Both the position numbers and the translations under genes were made by a program. Positions 54,936 to 63,434 of a stretch of DNA of 64,000 nt are shown piece after piece. How positions within the stretch are numbered: the first letter of the stretch is position 1; each line of letters opens with the position of its first letter. The notes below the pieces were generated by a model. The model had not been told where the DNA came from, did no database searches, and saw nothing but the letters and a program-made list of their open reading frames with translations. The stretch is taken from the NCBI GenBank assembly GCA_017461725.1, contig JAFTXG010000015.1, positions 186,001 to 250,000 of the forward strand, read 5' to 3'. This DNA is from Lachnospiraceae bacterium (lineage in GTDB: Bacteria; Bacillota; Clostridia; Lachnospirales; Lachnospiraceae).

Positions 54936-55805
54936 TTAATAATGAACCCACTTCTTCTGACCCCACATCTGGACCAGTGTAACGATCAGAATCAGGCCTA
55001 CCAATACCCACGCAGTAGCGCTGGCATAGCCGAAGTTGTAGTTTCCAAACGCTTCGTCATAGACAATATTTACCAGACCGGACGAGTTACTGCCATATTT
55101 CATGATGTTCGCGGATGTAAAGATTTTGAACGCGGCGATCATACGAACCACCAACAGATAGAAGGTGGTGGGTGAGATCAAAGGTAATGTAATCTTAAAG
55201 AACGCAGCCGCCTCGCTGGCACCATCAATCTTCGCCGCCTCGTAGAGCTCGCTGGGAACATTCTGCAGTGCTGCCATGTATACGATCAAGCTGAAACCGA
55301 TGCCGGCGTAAACAACAACCGCAATAATCGGTATCCGGCAAAGGTCAGAGCTGGTCAGCCATTTCATGGGTTCACCGCCGAATGCCACGACAATCTGATT
55401 GATCGGACCCTGAAGACCGAACAGGAATTTAAATACAGCTGACAGCGCAACCATACTGGAAATATAGGGAATGAAGAAGCACATACGAAGGAACTTCTTC
55501 AAAAATACTTTCGTGTTCAACATATACGCTGCAATCAGCGCAAAAACGATGGAAATCGGAACCGTACTCACTGCATATACAATCGTATTAACCAACGCAG
55601 TTTTAAAATCTCTGTCTCGCTTAAACAGCTTTACAAAATTATCAAACCCAACCCATTTGATGCCGTCAAATCCGGAGAGGAAATTCCACTTGGTGAAAGA
55701 CAGCAAAATTGAAGCTATGACCGGAACAAATACCAGTGATAAAAAGACAACCAGGGCCGGGCTGAGGAAAACCCATCCTGCTATTGCTTCTTTTCGTTTA
55801 TTCAT
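54936..55805 (-). CDS. Carbohydrate-type ABC transporter permease (UgpA/MalF-like)
   Basis: The 289-residue protein has six membrane segments and the EAA loop ELYEAAKIDGASEAAAFFKI (about 200-220). It pairs with the permease encoded 15 bp downstream to form the pore of a CUT1-type importer. The start at 55805 is chosen because GGGAGG lies 5 nt upstream; an in-frame ATG eight codons earlier has no such site. A terminator stands between this gene and the binding-protein gene, so the permeases are expected at lower levels. Confidence 0.93.
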   Translation of the reverse strand: MNKRKEAIAGWVFLSPALVVFLSLVFVPVIASILLSFTKWNFLSGFDGIKWVGFDNFVKLFKRDRDFKTALVNTIVYAVSTVPISIVFALIAAYMLNTKVFLKKFLRMCFFIPYISSMVALSAVFKFLFGLQGPINQIVVAFGGEPMKWLTSSDLCRIPIIAVVVYAGIGFSLIVYMAALQNVPSELYEAAKIDGASEAAAFFKITLPLISPTTFYLLVVRMIAAFKIFTSANIMKYGSNSSGLVNIVYDEAFGNYNFGYASATAWVLVGLILIVTLVQMWGQKKWVHY

Positions 55806-55854
55806 TTGAACCTCCCCATACAAAAACAATCAAGATGTAATCGTTCAATGATTA

Positions 55855-55890
55855 GAAAAAAAGCCGCTGCTGCTTAAAGCAGCAGCGGCT
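55855..55890 (-). terminator. Hairpin after the solute-binding protein gene
   Basis: GCCGCTGCTGC and GCAGCAGCGGC form an 11-bp stem with a 5-nt loop, followed on the minus strand by TTTTTTTCTAATC. Partial readthrough would give the usual excess of binding protein over permeases. Confidence 0.85.
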
Positions 55891-55919
55891 CCCATTTACT
55901 AATGAATTTCCGTCAGAAA

Positions 55920-57353
55920 TTACTGAGCGTCTGCGATCGCCTCATCCGCGAAATCCTTCAGCTCTGCCATCATATCCTCTACGGTCATCTCTCCTACGAG
56001 AACGTAATTGGTCAGATCAGAAACCTCAGCCATGATCTCAGCAAACGCGGTGATGTTAGTATCGCTGTAGGAAGGCTTTCCTGCAGATACAACATACTCG
56101 TTGAAGCCCCAAGGATCAACATACTTCTCAGCCTCTTCTACTGTACCGAACACAACCTCGAGGATCTCATCACCGTTGTTGCCGGTCCAGGTTCCTGCGT
56201 GGCCGGAAGCGTACATGTACTTGTTACCATAGGTAGCTGCGAACTTAGCAAATGCGTAAGCTGCCTCTACATCATCGGTAGTATTTGCAATACCGATATG
56301 AGAGTTAGGCGTAGCACCCCAGGAGTAATTGGTCTGGCCCTTCTCCATTACAGGGTAAGGAGCGTAGATGATCTTGAAATCGTGATCAATGTAACCACGG
56401 ATATAACGGGTAAGAATAGTATCAACGGAGGAAGCAACAGTTCCGTTCAGGAATACATCGCGGTTTCTCAGCTGCATCTCATTCTTCATAACAGGCTTGG
56501 ACATCCAGATGCCCTCGTTAACAGCGTCAACCTCGATCTGCAGAGCCTTAGCCCACAGAGGGTTATCAAAGTCGCTGGTTCCGTCCTCTTTGTAGTACTG
56601 ATCCTGGCCCTTAACCTGCTTTACACGCCAGGTCCAAGCATCGTTATCGGAGTAGTCAACACCACCGTAAACAACTACGTTGCCGTTAGCGTCGCGCTCG
56701 GTCATCTTGCGGCAAGCCTCAAGATACTCATCCCAGGTCCACTCGGTGGGAACCTCGCCCAGACCTGCAGCGTTCCACTTATCCTCGTTGATCGCAATGT
56801 GATAGTTCAGTGCGCCGGAGGGGAAGCTGTAAACTCTGCCCTCATAAACATAGGTGTCAGAGCCCCACTCGGTAATCAGATCCAGATTATCAGCTGCCAG
56901 GCGGTCGGTGATATCCAGGAACAGGCCGTTAGCCCAACGCTCATAGGTGTTCTTCAGTGCGAAGCTTAAGCAAACGTCAACCTCACCCTGCTGAATAGCA
57001 ACATCAAGCTTTACATTACCATCGGAATTGTTCTTGTAAACGATGGGCTCAACCTCGATGTTGGGGTAGTACTTGTTGAACTCTTCGATCAGTGCGCCGG
57101 TACCCAGATTCTCTGCGAATGCGGTCCAGAAAGTAACCTTACCGGTCAGCTCAGATGCATTCTCGTTGATGTACACGGGATCAGCCTTGGGAGCATCGGT
57201 CTCGGGAGCATCAGTCTGTGCAGGCGCGTCAGTCGCCTTGGGAGCATCAGTCTGCTTGGGAGCATCGGTCTGCTTGTCAACAGGCTTCTCACCACATGCA
57301 GCCATAGACAGCACCATTACCAGTGCAAGAAGCATAGCAAGTAACTTTTTCAT
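55920..57353 (-). CDS. Sugar-type ABC transporter solute-binding lipoprotein (family 1)
   Basis: The 477-residue protein has a lipoprotein signal (MKKLLAMLLALVMVLSMAAC, Cys at 20), a flexible linker of repeated TDAPK units (about 27-55) and a family 1 periplasmic-binding fold (GKVTFWTAFAENLGTGALIEE, VYSFPSGALNYHIAINED, EVPTEWTWDEYLEACRKMTE). It captures the ligand outside the membrane for the two permeases. The start at 57353 has GGAGGAAACAAA upstream; longer frames would spoil the signal. The ligand cannot be read from sequence; the gene context suggests a phosphodiester- or polyol-containing compound. Confidence 0.93.
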   Translation of the reverse strand: MKKLLAMLLALVMVLSMAACGEKPVDKQTDAPKQTDAPKATDAPAQTDAPETDAPKADPVYINENASELTGKVTFWTAFAENLGTGALIEEFNKYYPNIEVEPIVYKNNSDGNVKLDVAIQQGEVDVCLSFALKNTYERWANGLFLDITDRLAADNLDLITEWGSDTYVYEGRVYSFPSGALNYHIAINEDKWNAAGLGEVPTEWTWDEYLEACRKMTERDANGNVVVYGGVDYSDNDAWTWRVKQVKGQDQYYKEDGTSDFDNPLWAKALQIEVDAVNEGIWMSKPVMKNEMQLRNRDVFLNGTVASSVDTILTRYIRGYIDHDFKIIYAPYPVMEKGQTNYSWGATPNSHIGIANTTDDVEAAYAFAKFAATYGNKYMYASGHAGTWTGNNGDEILEVVFGTVEEAEKYVDPWGFNEYVVSAGKPSYSDTNITAFAEIMAEVSDLTNYVLVGEMTVEDMMAELKDFADEAIADAQ

Positions 57354-57506
57354 TTTGTTTCCTCCTTGAAATATTATATTTGGCGTTTTTCCGCCACAAC
57401 CCGCTTTTTGCGGGAATGTTTCAAGTTTGCAAAGTAAGGTTTTTCTGTAAAAAAGTAAAGATATGTTTTTCGTGATCATATCTCTTTGTTCAAAAATAAT
57501 AATTAT

Positions 57507-57535
57507 ATTATAATTCTATGATGTTTTCCCGTCAA
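57507..57535 (-). promoter_or_regulatory. Promoter of the ABC importer operon
   Basis: TTGACG (57530-57535), 17-bp spacer and a perfect TATAAT (57507-57512), pointing toward the binding-protein gene and divergent from DeoR regulator 2. Confidence 0.75.
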
Positions 57536-57549
57536 TAGTGATACGAATA

Positions 57550-57599
57550 TTGACAAATAATCATTTTCGTCATATACTTTTGTCAAAATAATCATTCGG
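57550..57599 (+). promoter_or_regulatory. Promoter and paired operator-like repeats before DeoR regulator 2
   Basis: TTGACA (57550-57555), 17-bp spacer and TATACT (57573-57578). TTGACAAATAATCATTTT starts at 57550 and TTGTCAAAATAATCATTC at 57580, 30 bp apart, matching the pair before DeoR regulator 1 in sequence, order and spacing. Confidence 0.78.
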
Positions 57600-57610
57600 A
57601 GGTTCGTCTC

Positions 57611-58363
57611 ATGACACAGACCGAACGGCAGGAAGCCATCTATTCGATCATTTTGGAAAAAGAGTCCTGCAATGTAAAGGAGCTATGTACACTGATCTAT
57701 GCCAGCCCGGCCACGATCCGCCGGGATCTGCACACGCTGGAGCGCAAAGGACTCATCAATCTCCAGTACGGTAATATCACACTGACCAACGCGCCTGACC
57801 GCCATCTTCCGCTGGCACTCAGAAGCATTCAGGAAAAAGATGCCAAGCGTCTGATCGCCCGCTATGCGGCGGGACTTATCCCGTCCAATGCCACTGTCAT
57901 CCTGGACTCATCATCCAGTGCACTGTATATGGCTGACTACATCCGCTCCGGCCGCGGGATCACCGTGTTTACCAACTGCATCACCACCGCCATGAAGCTC
58001 AGCGAGAATAAGGTGGATGTATTCCTCATGGGCGGCCAGCTGGACGAATCCCAGGTTGTCACCTCCGGTCCATGGACGCTGCAAAACGTCATGTCCATAA
58101 ACGCAGACTATATGTTTTTTTCCTCCCGATACATCGATGATCAGGGAAATATCACTGCCCGCACTCATCTCGGCGCTCAGATCCGCCAGTACATGATCGA
58201 GCACGCGAAGAAGCAGTATTTTCTCTGCACCTCCGAAAAACTGAGCAAGACCTCCACCTTTCATCTGTGTCGGGCCCAGAGTCTCACCGGGGTCATCACA
58301 GACACCGATCTGTCTTTCCTTCCGGATGTCCGCTTTATCAATGTGCACGACTCCCGCATATAA
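57611..58363 (+). CDS. DeoR-family transcriptional regulator 2
   Basis: The 250-residue protein has an N-terminal winged HTH (YASPATIRRDLHTLERK) and a C-terminal effector domain (ILDSSSSALYMADYI, TVFTNCITTAM, MGGQLD). It is clearly a paralogue of the regulator at 49455 (shared CNVKELC, YASPATIRRDL, LQYG). CGGAGG lies 9 nt before the ATG. It is divergent from the ABC importer operon, which it probably represses, together with itself, through the paired repeats. The inducer is likely a phosphorylated product of the imported compound. Confidence 0.9.
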   Translation: MTQTERQEAIYSIILEKESCNVKELCTLIYASPATIRRDLHTLERKGLINLQYGNITLTNAPDRHLPLALRSIQEKDAKRLIARYAAGLIPSNATVILDSSSSALYMADYIRSGRGITVFTNCITTAMKLSENKVDVFLMGGQLDESQVVTSGPWTLQNVMSINADYMFFSSRYIDDQGNITARTHLGAQIRQYMIEHAKKQYFLCTSEKLSKTSTFHLCRAQSLTGVITDTDLSFLPDVRFINVHDSRI

Positions 58364-58506
58364 CATCCAGCTATAAATTAGTCGAAACGCACAACTCAAC
58401 ACAAATAGTTTACAATTTCTTTCACAAATTGAACACATTCATTCTAGCACACACCATTATCTATGTAAAATACAAATAATGTTATGGGAATTATGCAAAA
58501 AACTTA

Positions 58507-58546
58507 TAGGGTCTGTCACCGCAATATGTGACAGACCCTATTTTTT
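58507..58546. terminator. Bidirectional terminator between DeoR regulator 2 and the GDPD gene
   Basis: TAGGGTCTGTCAC and GTGACAGACCCTA form a perfect 13-bp stem with an 8-nt loop. TTTTTT follows on the plus strand and TATAAGTTTTTT on the minus strand, so it can serve both convergent genes. Confidence 0.88.
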
Positions 58547-58555
58547 CTAACCGTT

Positions 58556-59350
58556 TTATTTGTGCAGTCCTTTTTTTCGCAAATGTTCCATCACCCACTT
58601 GGGATCATTTGCGGTAAACAGCATCGCTCCGTTCTCGATAGCTTCATCGTAAAGAGCCGGGTCCTCATTCCGGTAAAATACCCAAGGCTCCACACCGTAG
58701 CTTTTGGCGAAATCAAAATATTTCTTTTCCACCACGGGCTTTTCTGCCACACCGAACAGACAGACACAGTAGGCGTAGGTGTAGACAAAACGCTTCTGAT
58801 TGCTGCCCATCCGCTCCTGGGGCGAGTACGCATGGATCTTGATGCGATCACCGTACTTCTCCACCAGCCACTCATTCAGCTCACCGCTCCAGGTATTGAT
58901 CACACTGCGCTCAGTGATTCCGTACTCATCCATCATCCGGATGGCCAGTTCAGCCGAGCGGTATGCAAACTCTCCCGAATCAGCGGGGTAGTCCTTAAGT
59001 TCAACGTTAAACAGCATTTCCTTCTGATCTTTGAACAGCTCAAGGAACTCCTCAAAGGTGGGAACTCTCTCTCCGATAAACTCCTCACCCTTCCAGCTTC
59101 CGGCATCCAGTGCCTTCATCTCGGCAAGGGTCTTCTCGCGGATCAGACCGGTTCCGTCTGTGGTACGGTCAACCAGATGATCGTGCATCAGGATCAGGAC
59201 TCCGTCAGAGGTCATGTGAAGATCGATCTCCACCATATCCACATCAAGGGCGATCGCTGAGCGGAAAGCACACAGAGTGTTCTCCGGAAAATATTTGGAA
59301 TTTCCGCGGTGGGCCGCCACCGGGATCGTATTCTTATATGTAAGTTTCAT
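58556..59350 (-). CDS. Glycerophosphodiester phosphodiesterase
   Basis: The 264-residue GDPD-family TIM barrel has the catalytic start VAAHRGNSKYFPENT (His and Arg, Glu), then MVEIDLHMTSDG (Glu, Asp) and LMHDHLVDRTTDG (His). These enzymes hydrolyse glycerophosphodiesters to sn-glycerol-3-phosphate and an alcohol. There is no signal peptide, so it acts in the cytoplasm on imported substrate. It follows a glycerol-3-phosphate dehydrogenase-like gene by 71 bp, which would use its product. A remnant of a second copy lies at 52409-52525. Confidence 0.93.
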   Translation of the reverse strand: MKLTYKNTIPVAAHRGNSKYFPENTLCAFRSAIALDVDMVEIDLHMTSDGVLILMHDHLVDRTTDGTGLIREKTLAEMKALDAGSWKGEEFIGERVPTFEEFLELFKDQKEMLFNVELKDYPADSGEFAYRSAELAIRMMDEYGITERSVINTWSGELNEWLVEKYGDRIKIHAYSPQERMGSNQKRFVYTYAYCVCLFGVAEKPVVEKKYFDFAKSYGVEPWVFYRNEDPALYDEAIENGAMLFTANDPKWVMEHLRKKGLHK

Positions 59351-59421
59351 GTTGTCAGTTCCTTTACCAGCAAAAGCATTCCAGACACATCACCAGTCAG
59401 CATCGGCTGCTGTAATTTGCA

Positions 59422-60459
59422 TTACAGCTCAAGCTCGGTCTCGAATGCCTTCCAGGGAACATTGAGCTCCTTGCCCTGATTGATCAGCTCATCTACATGG
59501 AGCAGCAGAGGGAAGTCCTCAGCCTTAACCTTGCCAGCAGCGATCAGCGCACGGATCGCTTCAGCGGTTCTGGTAGCGATAACGATGGACTCCAGGGTAA
59601 CACCTGCGAGAACCTCCATCGCCTCGTCAAAACTCATGCCGGTACCGAGCAGAGTACCGATCTTTCTGGTACGGCCGCCGAATACGGTAACGTACAGGTC
59701 GCCGGACAGCAGACGAACGTTGGAAGGATGTCCGCCGCACAGCTCCAGAATGCGAAGCATCTCAACTACAGACTGTCCGAACAGAGCTGCCTGAGAGTTG
59801 TAATGCTCGAACTCTCTGCCCTCTCTCTTGTAGGACATACCGATGGCAAGGCTGACACCAAGTGCGTAAGCGTTCTTCATCGCTACTGCACACTCAACGC
59901 CGCGCACGTCGGTGGAAAGGCTGACATTGTAATACTCGGTCTCAAACAGAGACTTGATCCAGCGAAGCATCTTCATATCACGTCCGCAGAAGGTAACCTC
60001 GGTGAAGTCCTTGTCTGCCAGCTCGTAGCTGGTGCAGGGGCCGCCGATGGCGTTGAAGGAAATCTTCTTGTCGGTGCTCTCCTCGAAGATCTCAGGGTAG
60101 GACTTCAGGGATCCATCGGGATAGTTAACCATACCCTTGGTTACGGACAGAACGGGAAGATCCTCGGGAATGCGGGGAATCATCTCCTTGATGAACCAGT
60201 CAAGACCGAAGCTGGAAACACCGTTGATGTACAGGTCTGCGCCCTCCATCGCCTTGTCAGCCTCCTCGAAGTAATACCACTCTACTCCCTCGGGCATATG
60301 TCTCTTCATGGTCAGATGATCGTTGGTCTTGCGGCCATGCTCAATGATCGCATTGTCCAGAGGTGAACCAACCAGTCTCACCTTGTGTCCGTTCTCACAC
60401 AGGGGCATCGCCAGTGCAGAACCCATCATACCGGAACCTACAACTACAATTGTGCTCAT
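59422..60459 (-). CDS. Glycerol-3-phosphate dehydrogenase-like NAD(P)-dependent enzyme
   Basis: The 345-residue protein has the nucleotide-binding VVVGSGMMGSALA (about 5-17) and the catalytic Lys region ECAVAMKNAYALGVSLA, as in GpsA-type dehydrogenases that interconvert glycerol-3-phosphate and dihydroxyacetone phosphate. It diverges from housekeeping GpsA (GSGMMG in place of GAGSWG), so it may be a specialised catabolic paralogue or act on a related phosphate. The start at 60459 follows GGAGGATTTG; a start ten codons earlier lacks a site. It sits upstream of GDPD and divergent from DeoR regulator 3. Confidence 0.82.
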   Translation of the reverse strand: MSTIVVVGSGMMGSALAMPLCENGHKVRLVGSPLDNAIIEHGRKTNDHLTMKRHMPEGVEWYYFEEADKAMEGADLYINGVSSFGLDWFIKEMIPRIPEDLPVLSVTKGMVNYPDGSLKSYPEIFEESTDKKISFNAIGGPCTSYELADKDFTEVTFCGRDMKMLRWIKSLFETEYYNVSLSTDVRGVECAVAMKNAYALGVSLAIGMSYKREGREFEHYNSQAALFGQSVVEMLRILELCGGHPSNVRLLSGDLYVTVFGGRTRKIGTLLGTGMSFDEAMEVLAGVTLESIVIATRTAEAIRALIAAGKVKAEDFPLLLHVDELINQGKELNVPWKAFETELEL

Positions 60460-60474
60460 GTTACAAATCCTCCT

Positions 60475-60524
60475 TGTTTTCATTTTCAATCATTTGTTTT
60501 CATAAATCAGGCTTGTGTTTTCAT
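60475..60524. promoter_or_regulatory. Three TGTTTTCAT direct repeats upstream of the G3P dehydrogenase-like gene
   Basis: TGTTTTCAT occurs at 60475-60483, 60495-60503 and 60516-60524, with spacings of 20 and 21 bp (two helical turns). The array lies between the promoter and the start codon of the dehydrogenase gene, a position suited to repression, probably by the divergent DeoR regulator 3. Confidence 0.6.
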
Positions 60525-60541
60525 TGTTTTCTGTTATAATT

Positions 60542-60570
60542 ACTATACTTTTGATTTACGCATTCGTCAA
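60542..60570 (-). promoter_or_regulatory. Promoter of the G3P dehydrogenase-GDPD operon
   Basis: TTGACG (60565-60570), 17-bp spacer and TATAGT (60542-60547), with a further TATAAC just downstream. Confidence 0.65.
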
Positions 60571-60684
60571 TATGCGCCGACAAAGTCGAAACATTTTCAT
60601 ATTTTTTCGCAAACTCTTTCATACTTTGTCATACTCTTGCAAGACAGGATGCCTTTACACCTGATTTCAAGGAGGATACTGACC

Positions 60685-61413
60685 ATGCTACAGTGCCAGC
60701 GTCAGGAAGAAATTTTAGCCAAACTGGAACAGCAGAAAACCATGAACATTTCCACGCTGGCAAAGGAACTGTTTTTCAGCGAGGCCACTATTCGACGCGA
60801 CTTAAACGCGCTGGAGAAACTGGGACTTGTGAAGCGGGTGTACGGCGGCGTCATCCTCTCCAAATACGCCAGCAGCACCGATCTGCCCCTCTCCCTGCGC
60901 GAGCATGAGAGCCGCCCGCAGAAGGATCTGATCGCGTCAAAGGCCGCTGAGCTTCTCCACGACGGCGCCACCATCCTCATGGATGCCTCCTCCACCGTCC
61001 AGCACATGATCCCCTATCTGAAGGATTATGCCAATCTGACCGTGATCACCAACTCCATGAAGGTGATCGACCAGCTGGAAGGAACGGACGTGCGTGTCTT
61101 CTGCACCGGCGGTCACTTCATCGCCCGCAACCGCGCCTTCGCCGGGGCGGCTGCCATCAACATGCTGAATGATATCTATGCGGACTATCTGTTTTTCTCC
61201 GCCCAGGGCATCTCCCTTTCCGGCGAAATCTCCGATTTCTCCGAGGAGGAAACAGCACTTCGAAAGGTGATGATGACCAGAGCGACCAAGAGCTATTTTC
61301 TGTGCGATCACTCAAAGATCGGCCAGTCTTATCTGTTCAAGCTGTGCGACAGCACTGATGTGGACGGGATCATCTGCAATACAGAGCTGCCCGAGACGAT
61401 CCGGGTAAATTAA
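60685..61413 (+). CDS. DeoR-family transcriptional regulator 3
   Basis: The 242-residue protein has an N-terminal winged HTH (FFSEATIRRDLNALEKLGLV) and a C-terminal domain (ILMDASSTVQHMIPYL, TVITNSMKVID, CTGGHF, DYLFFSAQGIS). It differs more from the other two DeoR proteins than they do from each other. CAAGGAGG lies 9 nt before the ATG at 60685; longer in-frame starts extend into the divergent promoter region. It probably controls the dehydrogenase-GDPD operon through the TGTTTTCAT repeats, with glycerol-3-phosphate or a similar product as inducer (inference). Confidence 0.9.
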   Translation: MLQCQRQEEILAKLEQQKTMNISTLAKELFFSEATIRRDLNALEKLGLVKRVYGGVILSKYASSTDLPLSLREHESRPQKDLIASKAAELLHDGATILMDASSTVQHMIPYLKDYANLTVITNSMKVIDQLEGTDVRVFCTGGHFIARNRAFAGAAAINMLNDIYADYLFFSAQGISLSGEISDFSEEETALRKVMMTRATKSYFLCDHSKIGQSYLFKLCDSTDVDGIICNTELPETIRVN

Positions 61414-61420
61414 GTGAAAT

Positions 61421-61446
61421 AGCTGTTTTTTTCACAGCTTCTTTTA
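61421..61446. terminator. Small hairpin between DeoR regulator 3 and the M56 peptidase gene
   Basis: AGCTGT (61421-61426) and ACAGCT (61434-61439) flank seven bases that are mostly T, followed on the plus strand by TCTTTTATT. The stem is only 6 bp, so it is a weak terminator at best. Confidence 0.4.
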
Positions 61447-63432
61447 TTATTCCACATATATATCTTCGATTCGGAAGCTCTCGGCCAGCTCATCCTCCCA
61501 GTATATTCCGATCCAGAAGACATCCGAACACTGTACCGGATCATCCCCCACAGCATCCACATCCAAGGTGCTGTTCGCGTCAACAATTCCATCGGTAGTC
61601 ACAGAGGTCGTGTAGCTATGTATTCCCTTGCTGATGTCATGTCCCTGAAGTTCTCCGCTCTTTCTGTCCGGGAATATGATCTCTATGTCCGCCTCCAGCG
61701 GTCTCGCCTCTTTAAAGGAAATCCCCCGCACCGGCCACTGTTCCTTCAGCGCAGGATCCATTTCGTACAAGAGCCTTCTCCAAACCCTCGCCATCTCGAA
61801 CTGCGCATCGGTGATCGGAAATTCATTGATCATATCAAATCCTCCGATACTGCTGCTGCCCGAACTGTCTTTCACCACATACTGAACCAGGCTCTCAATG
61901 GTCAGTGTGCCTGTCTCCCCCTCCAGCGTCCACCTCTTCATGGGTTCAACCAACCGTTGCTCTGCAGTGTAGGAGTTTTTTATCACGCGCTCGCCGCACT
62001 CCTCCACCATCCAGCCGTCCTCCCACCAAAGTCTGACCGGTATCTGAACAGAACCGCGGGAAATCACACTCCCATCCTCATTCTTCAAACAATCAGCTGG
62101 ATTTTCCGGGTCCTGAAACCGATCCACATAAATAAATAATACCGCCGTATACTCTTCAGGTCCGATCTCCTGTAGATTATACACGCCATACCGGAACGTC
62201 CGCTTCGCATACTGCAGCTCCCATCCGGAGTCCAGCGTCCAGAGTATTCCCATCTGCTCTTCTGCCTGCCGTGCCAGTTTTTCCGCCAGTTCAGGGTGCT
62301 TTTCCTCCGGGGTGACCATGGCGATATAAAATCCCCGCTCAAACATCAGGCCCTTCGCGTAGGTATCCAATGCCCCGGCCTTGGTACTGCAGCGGTTAAT
62401 CCGTGCCATGGCCATCACCTCCGGCAGCTCACTGACGGAAGCCTGCGTGTAATACCGATCAAAACTCCCGGCAGTACCTACCAGCACCGGGCATAACATC
62501 AATACGATACTGCATGCTGAAACCAGGTCCATCCCCCGCGGATATTTCTTGAAGCGGACGATAGCCTCGATCCGGCGGGAGATATTTTTCCCTCCATTGG
62601 AGATGGAGGTCGTTCCCGGCACTCTCGCGTAGCGGTCATTGGCCATGCCAAGCAGGATAGCACCGTACTCCCGGCGTTCCTCTCCTTTCAGCCTTTCCAG
62701 CACCCGCTGATCACAGAGAGACTCCATATCATTTTCAATCCGGTCAAACACATAGTGCATGAATGGATTGAACCAATGCAGACAGCGCAGAGTGCACCAG
62801 AATGTGCTTTGCCATGCATCCCGGTATCTCAGATGCAGCAGCTCATGGAGAATAACCTTCTCATCCATCATCATTCCCGCCGGCACCACTAGAATCGGAC
62901 GAACCAGTCCACAGATGAAGGCAGACGGAATATCCCAGACCTCAACCACCTTGCATTCTTTCAGTTTAAACTTATCACAGATTTCACGAATACAATTCTG
63001 CACTTGTTCTGAAGCCAATGCGCTTTTCCGCAGCAACCCTCTCAGGCGCAGATAGGAACACAGATACCTCAGCAGAAATACCACGATACCTGCACTGTAC
63101 ACCACAAACAGCCAGTCGGTGATGCTGACCGGTCTCCCGGTTATACGTGGTAACACGGACTTCATCGCGATCGTCTCATATGTATCTGCATAGGCAGAGG
63201 GCAGCAGCGATTCCGCTTTTGACTTCAATATTTCCATCCACAGCGGCCATGGCCCCAGGACAAATCGCCGCATATGGACCGGCACCAGTATCCGCAGCGC
63301 CAACACGCCCCACACACTGTACTGCCAGCGCGGAGACAGCTTATCCGCCATCAAGCGCTTAATCAACAGCAAAGTGCCAGCTGCCAGTGACACAGTCACT
63401 GTCTGAAGAATGATCCCCCAGATATTCTCCAT
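61447..63432 (-). CDS. M56 family (BlaR1/MecR1-like) membrane metallopeptidase
   Basis: The 661-residue protein has three or four N-terminal membrane segments (1-20, 35-50, 105-130) and a zinc site HELLHLRYRDAWQ (HExxH-type, about 195) with NPFMHYVFDRIENDME (further Glu ligand) on the loop. Another membrane segment lies near 300, and a long extracellular domain (330-661) follows. It lacks the penicillin-binding domain of BlaR1, so it senses something else. The usual BlaI-type repressor gene is not visible, but the upstream gene runs off the window. It follows that gene by 2 bp, so the two are coupled. Confidence 0.85.
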   Translation of the reverse strand: MENIWGIILQTVTVSLAAGTLLLIKRLMADKLSPRWQYSVWGVLALRILVPVHMRRFVLGPWPLWMEILKSKAESLLPSAYADTYETIAMKSVLPRITGRPVSITDWLFVVYSAGIVVFLLRYLCSYLRLRGLLRKSALASEQVQNCIREICDKFKLKECKVVEVWDIPSAFICGLVRPILVVPAGMMMDEKVILHELLHLRYRDAWQSTFWCTLRCLHWFNPFMHYVFDRIENDMESLCDQRVLERLKGEERREYGAILLGMANDRYARVPGTTSISNGGKNISRRIEAIVRFKKYPRGMDLVSACSIVLMLCPVLVGTAGSFDRYYTQASVSELPEVMAMARINRCSTKAGALDTYAKGLMFERGFYIAMVTPEEKHPELAEKLARQAEEQMGILWTLDSGWELQYAKRTFRYGVYNLQEIGPEEYTAVLFIYVDRFQDPENPADCLKNEDGSVISRGSVQIPVRLWWEDGWMVEECGERVIKNSYTAEQRLVEPMKRWTLEGETGTLTIESLVQYVVKDSSGSSSIGGFDMINEFPITDAQFEMARVWRRLLYEMDPALKEQWPVRGISFKEARPLEADIEIIFPDRKSGELQGHDISKGIHSYTTSVTTDGIVDANSTLDVDAVGDDPVQCSDVFWIGIYWEDELAESFRIEDIYVE

Positions 63433-63434
63433 CT

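Noticed and set aside
60385..60684. Longer N-terminus for DeoR regulator 3 (about 100 extra residues)
   Set aside because: The extension runs through the divergent promoter and the TGTTTTCAT array; the start at 60685 has GGAGG upstream and a normal DeoR beginning.
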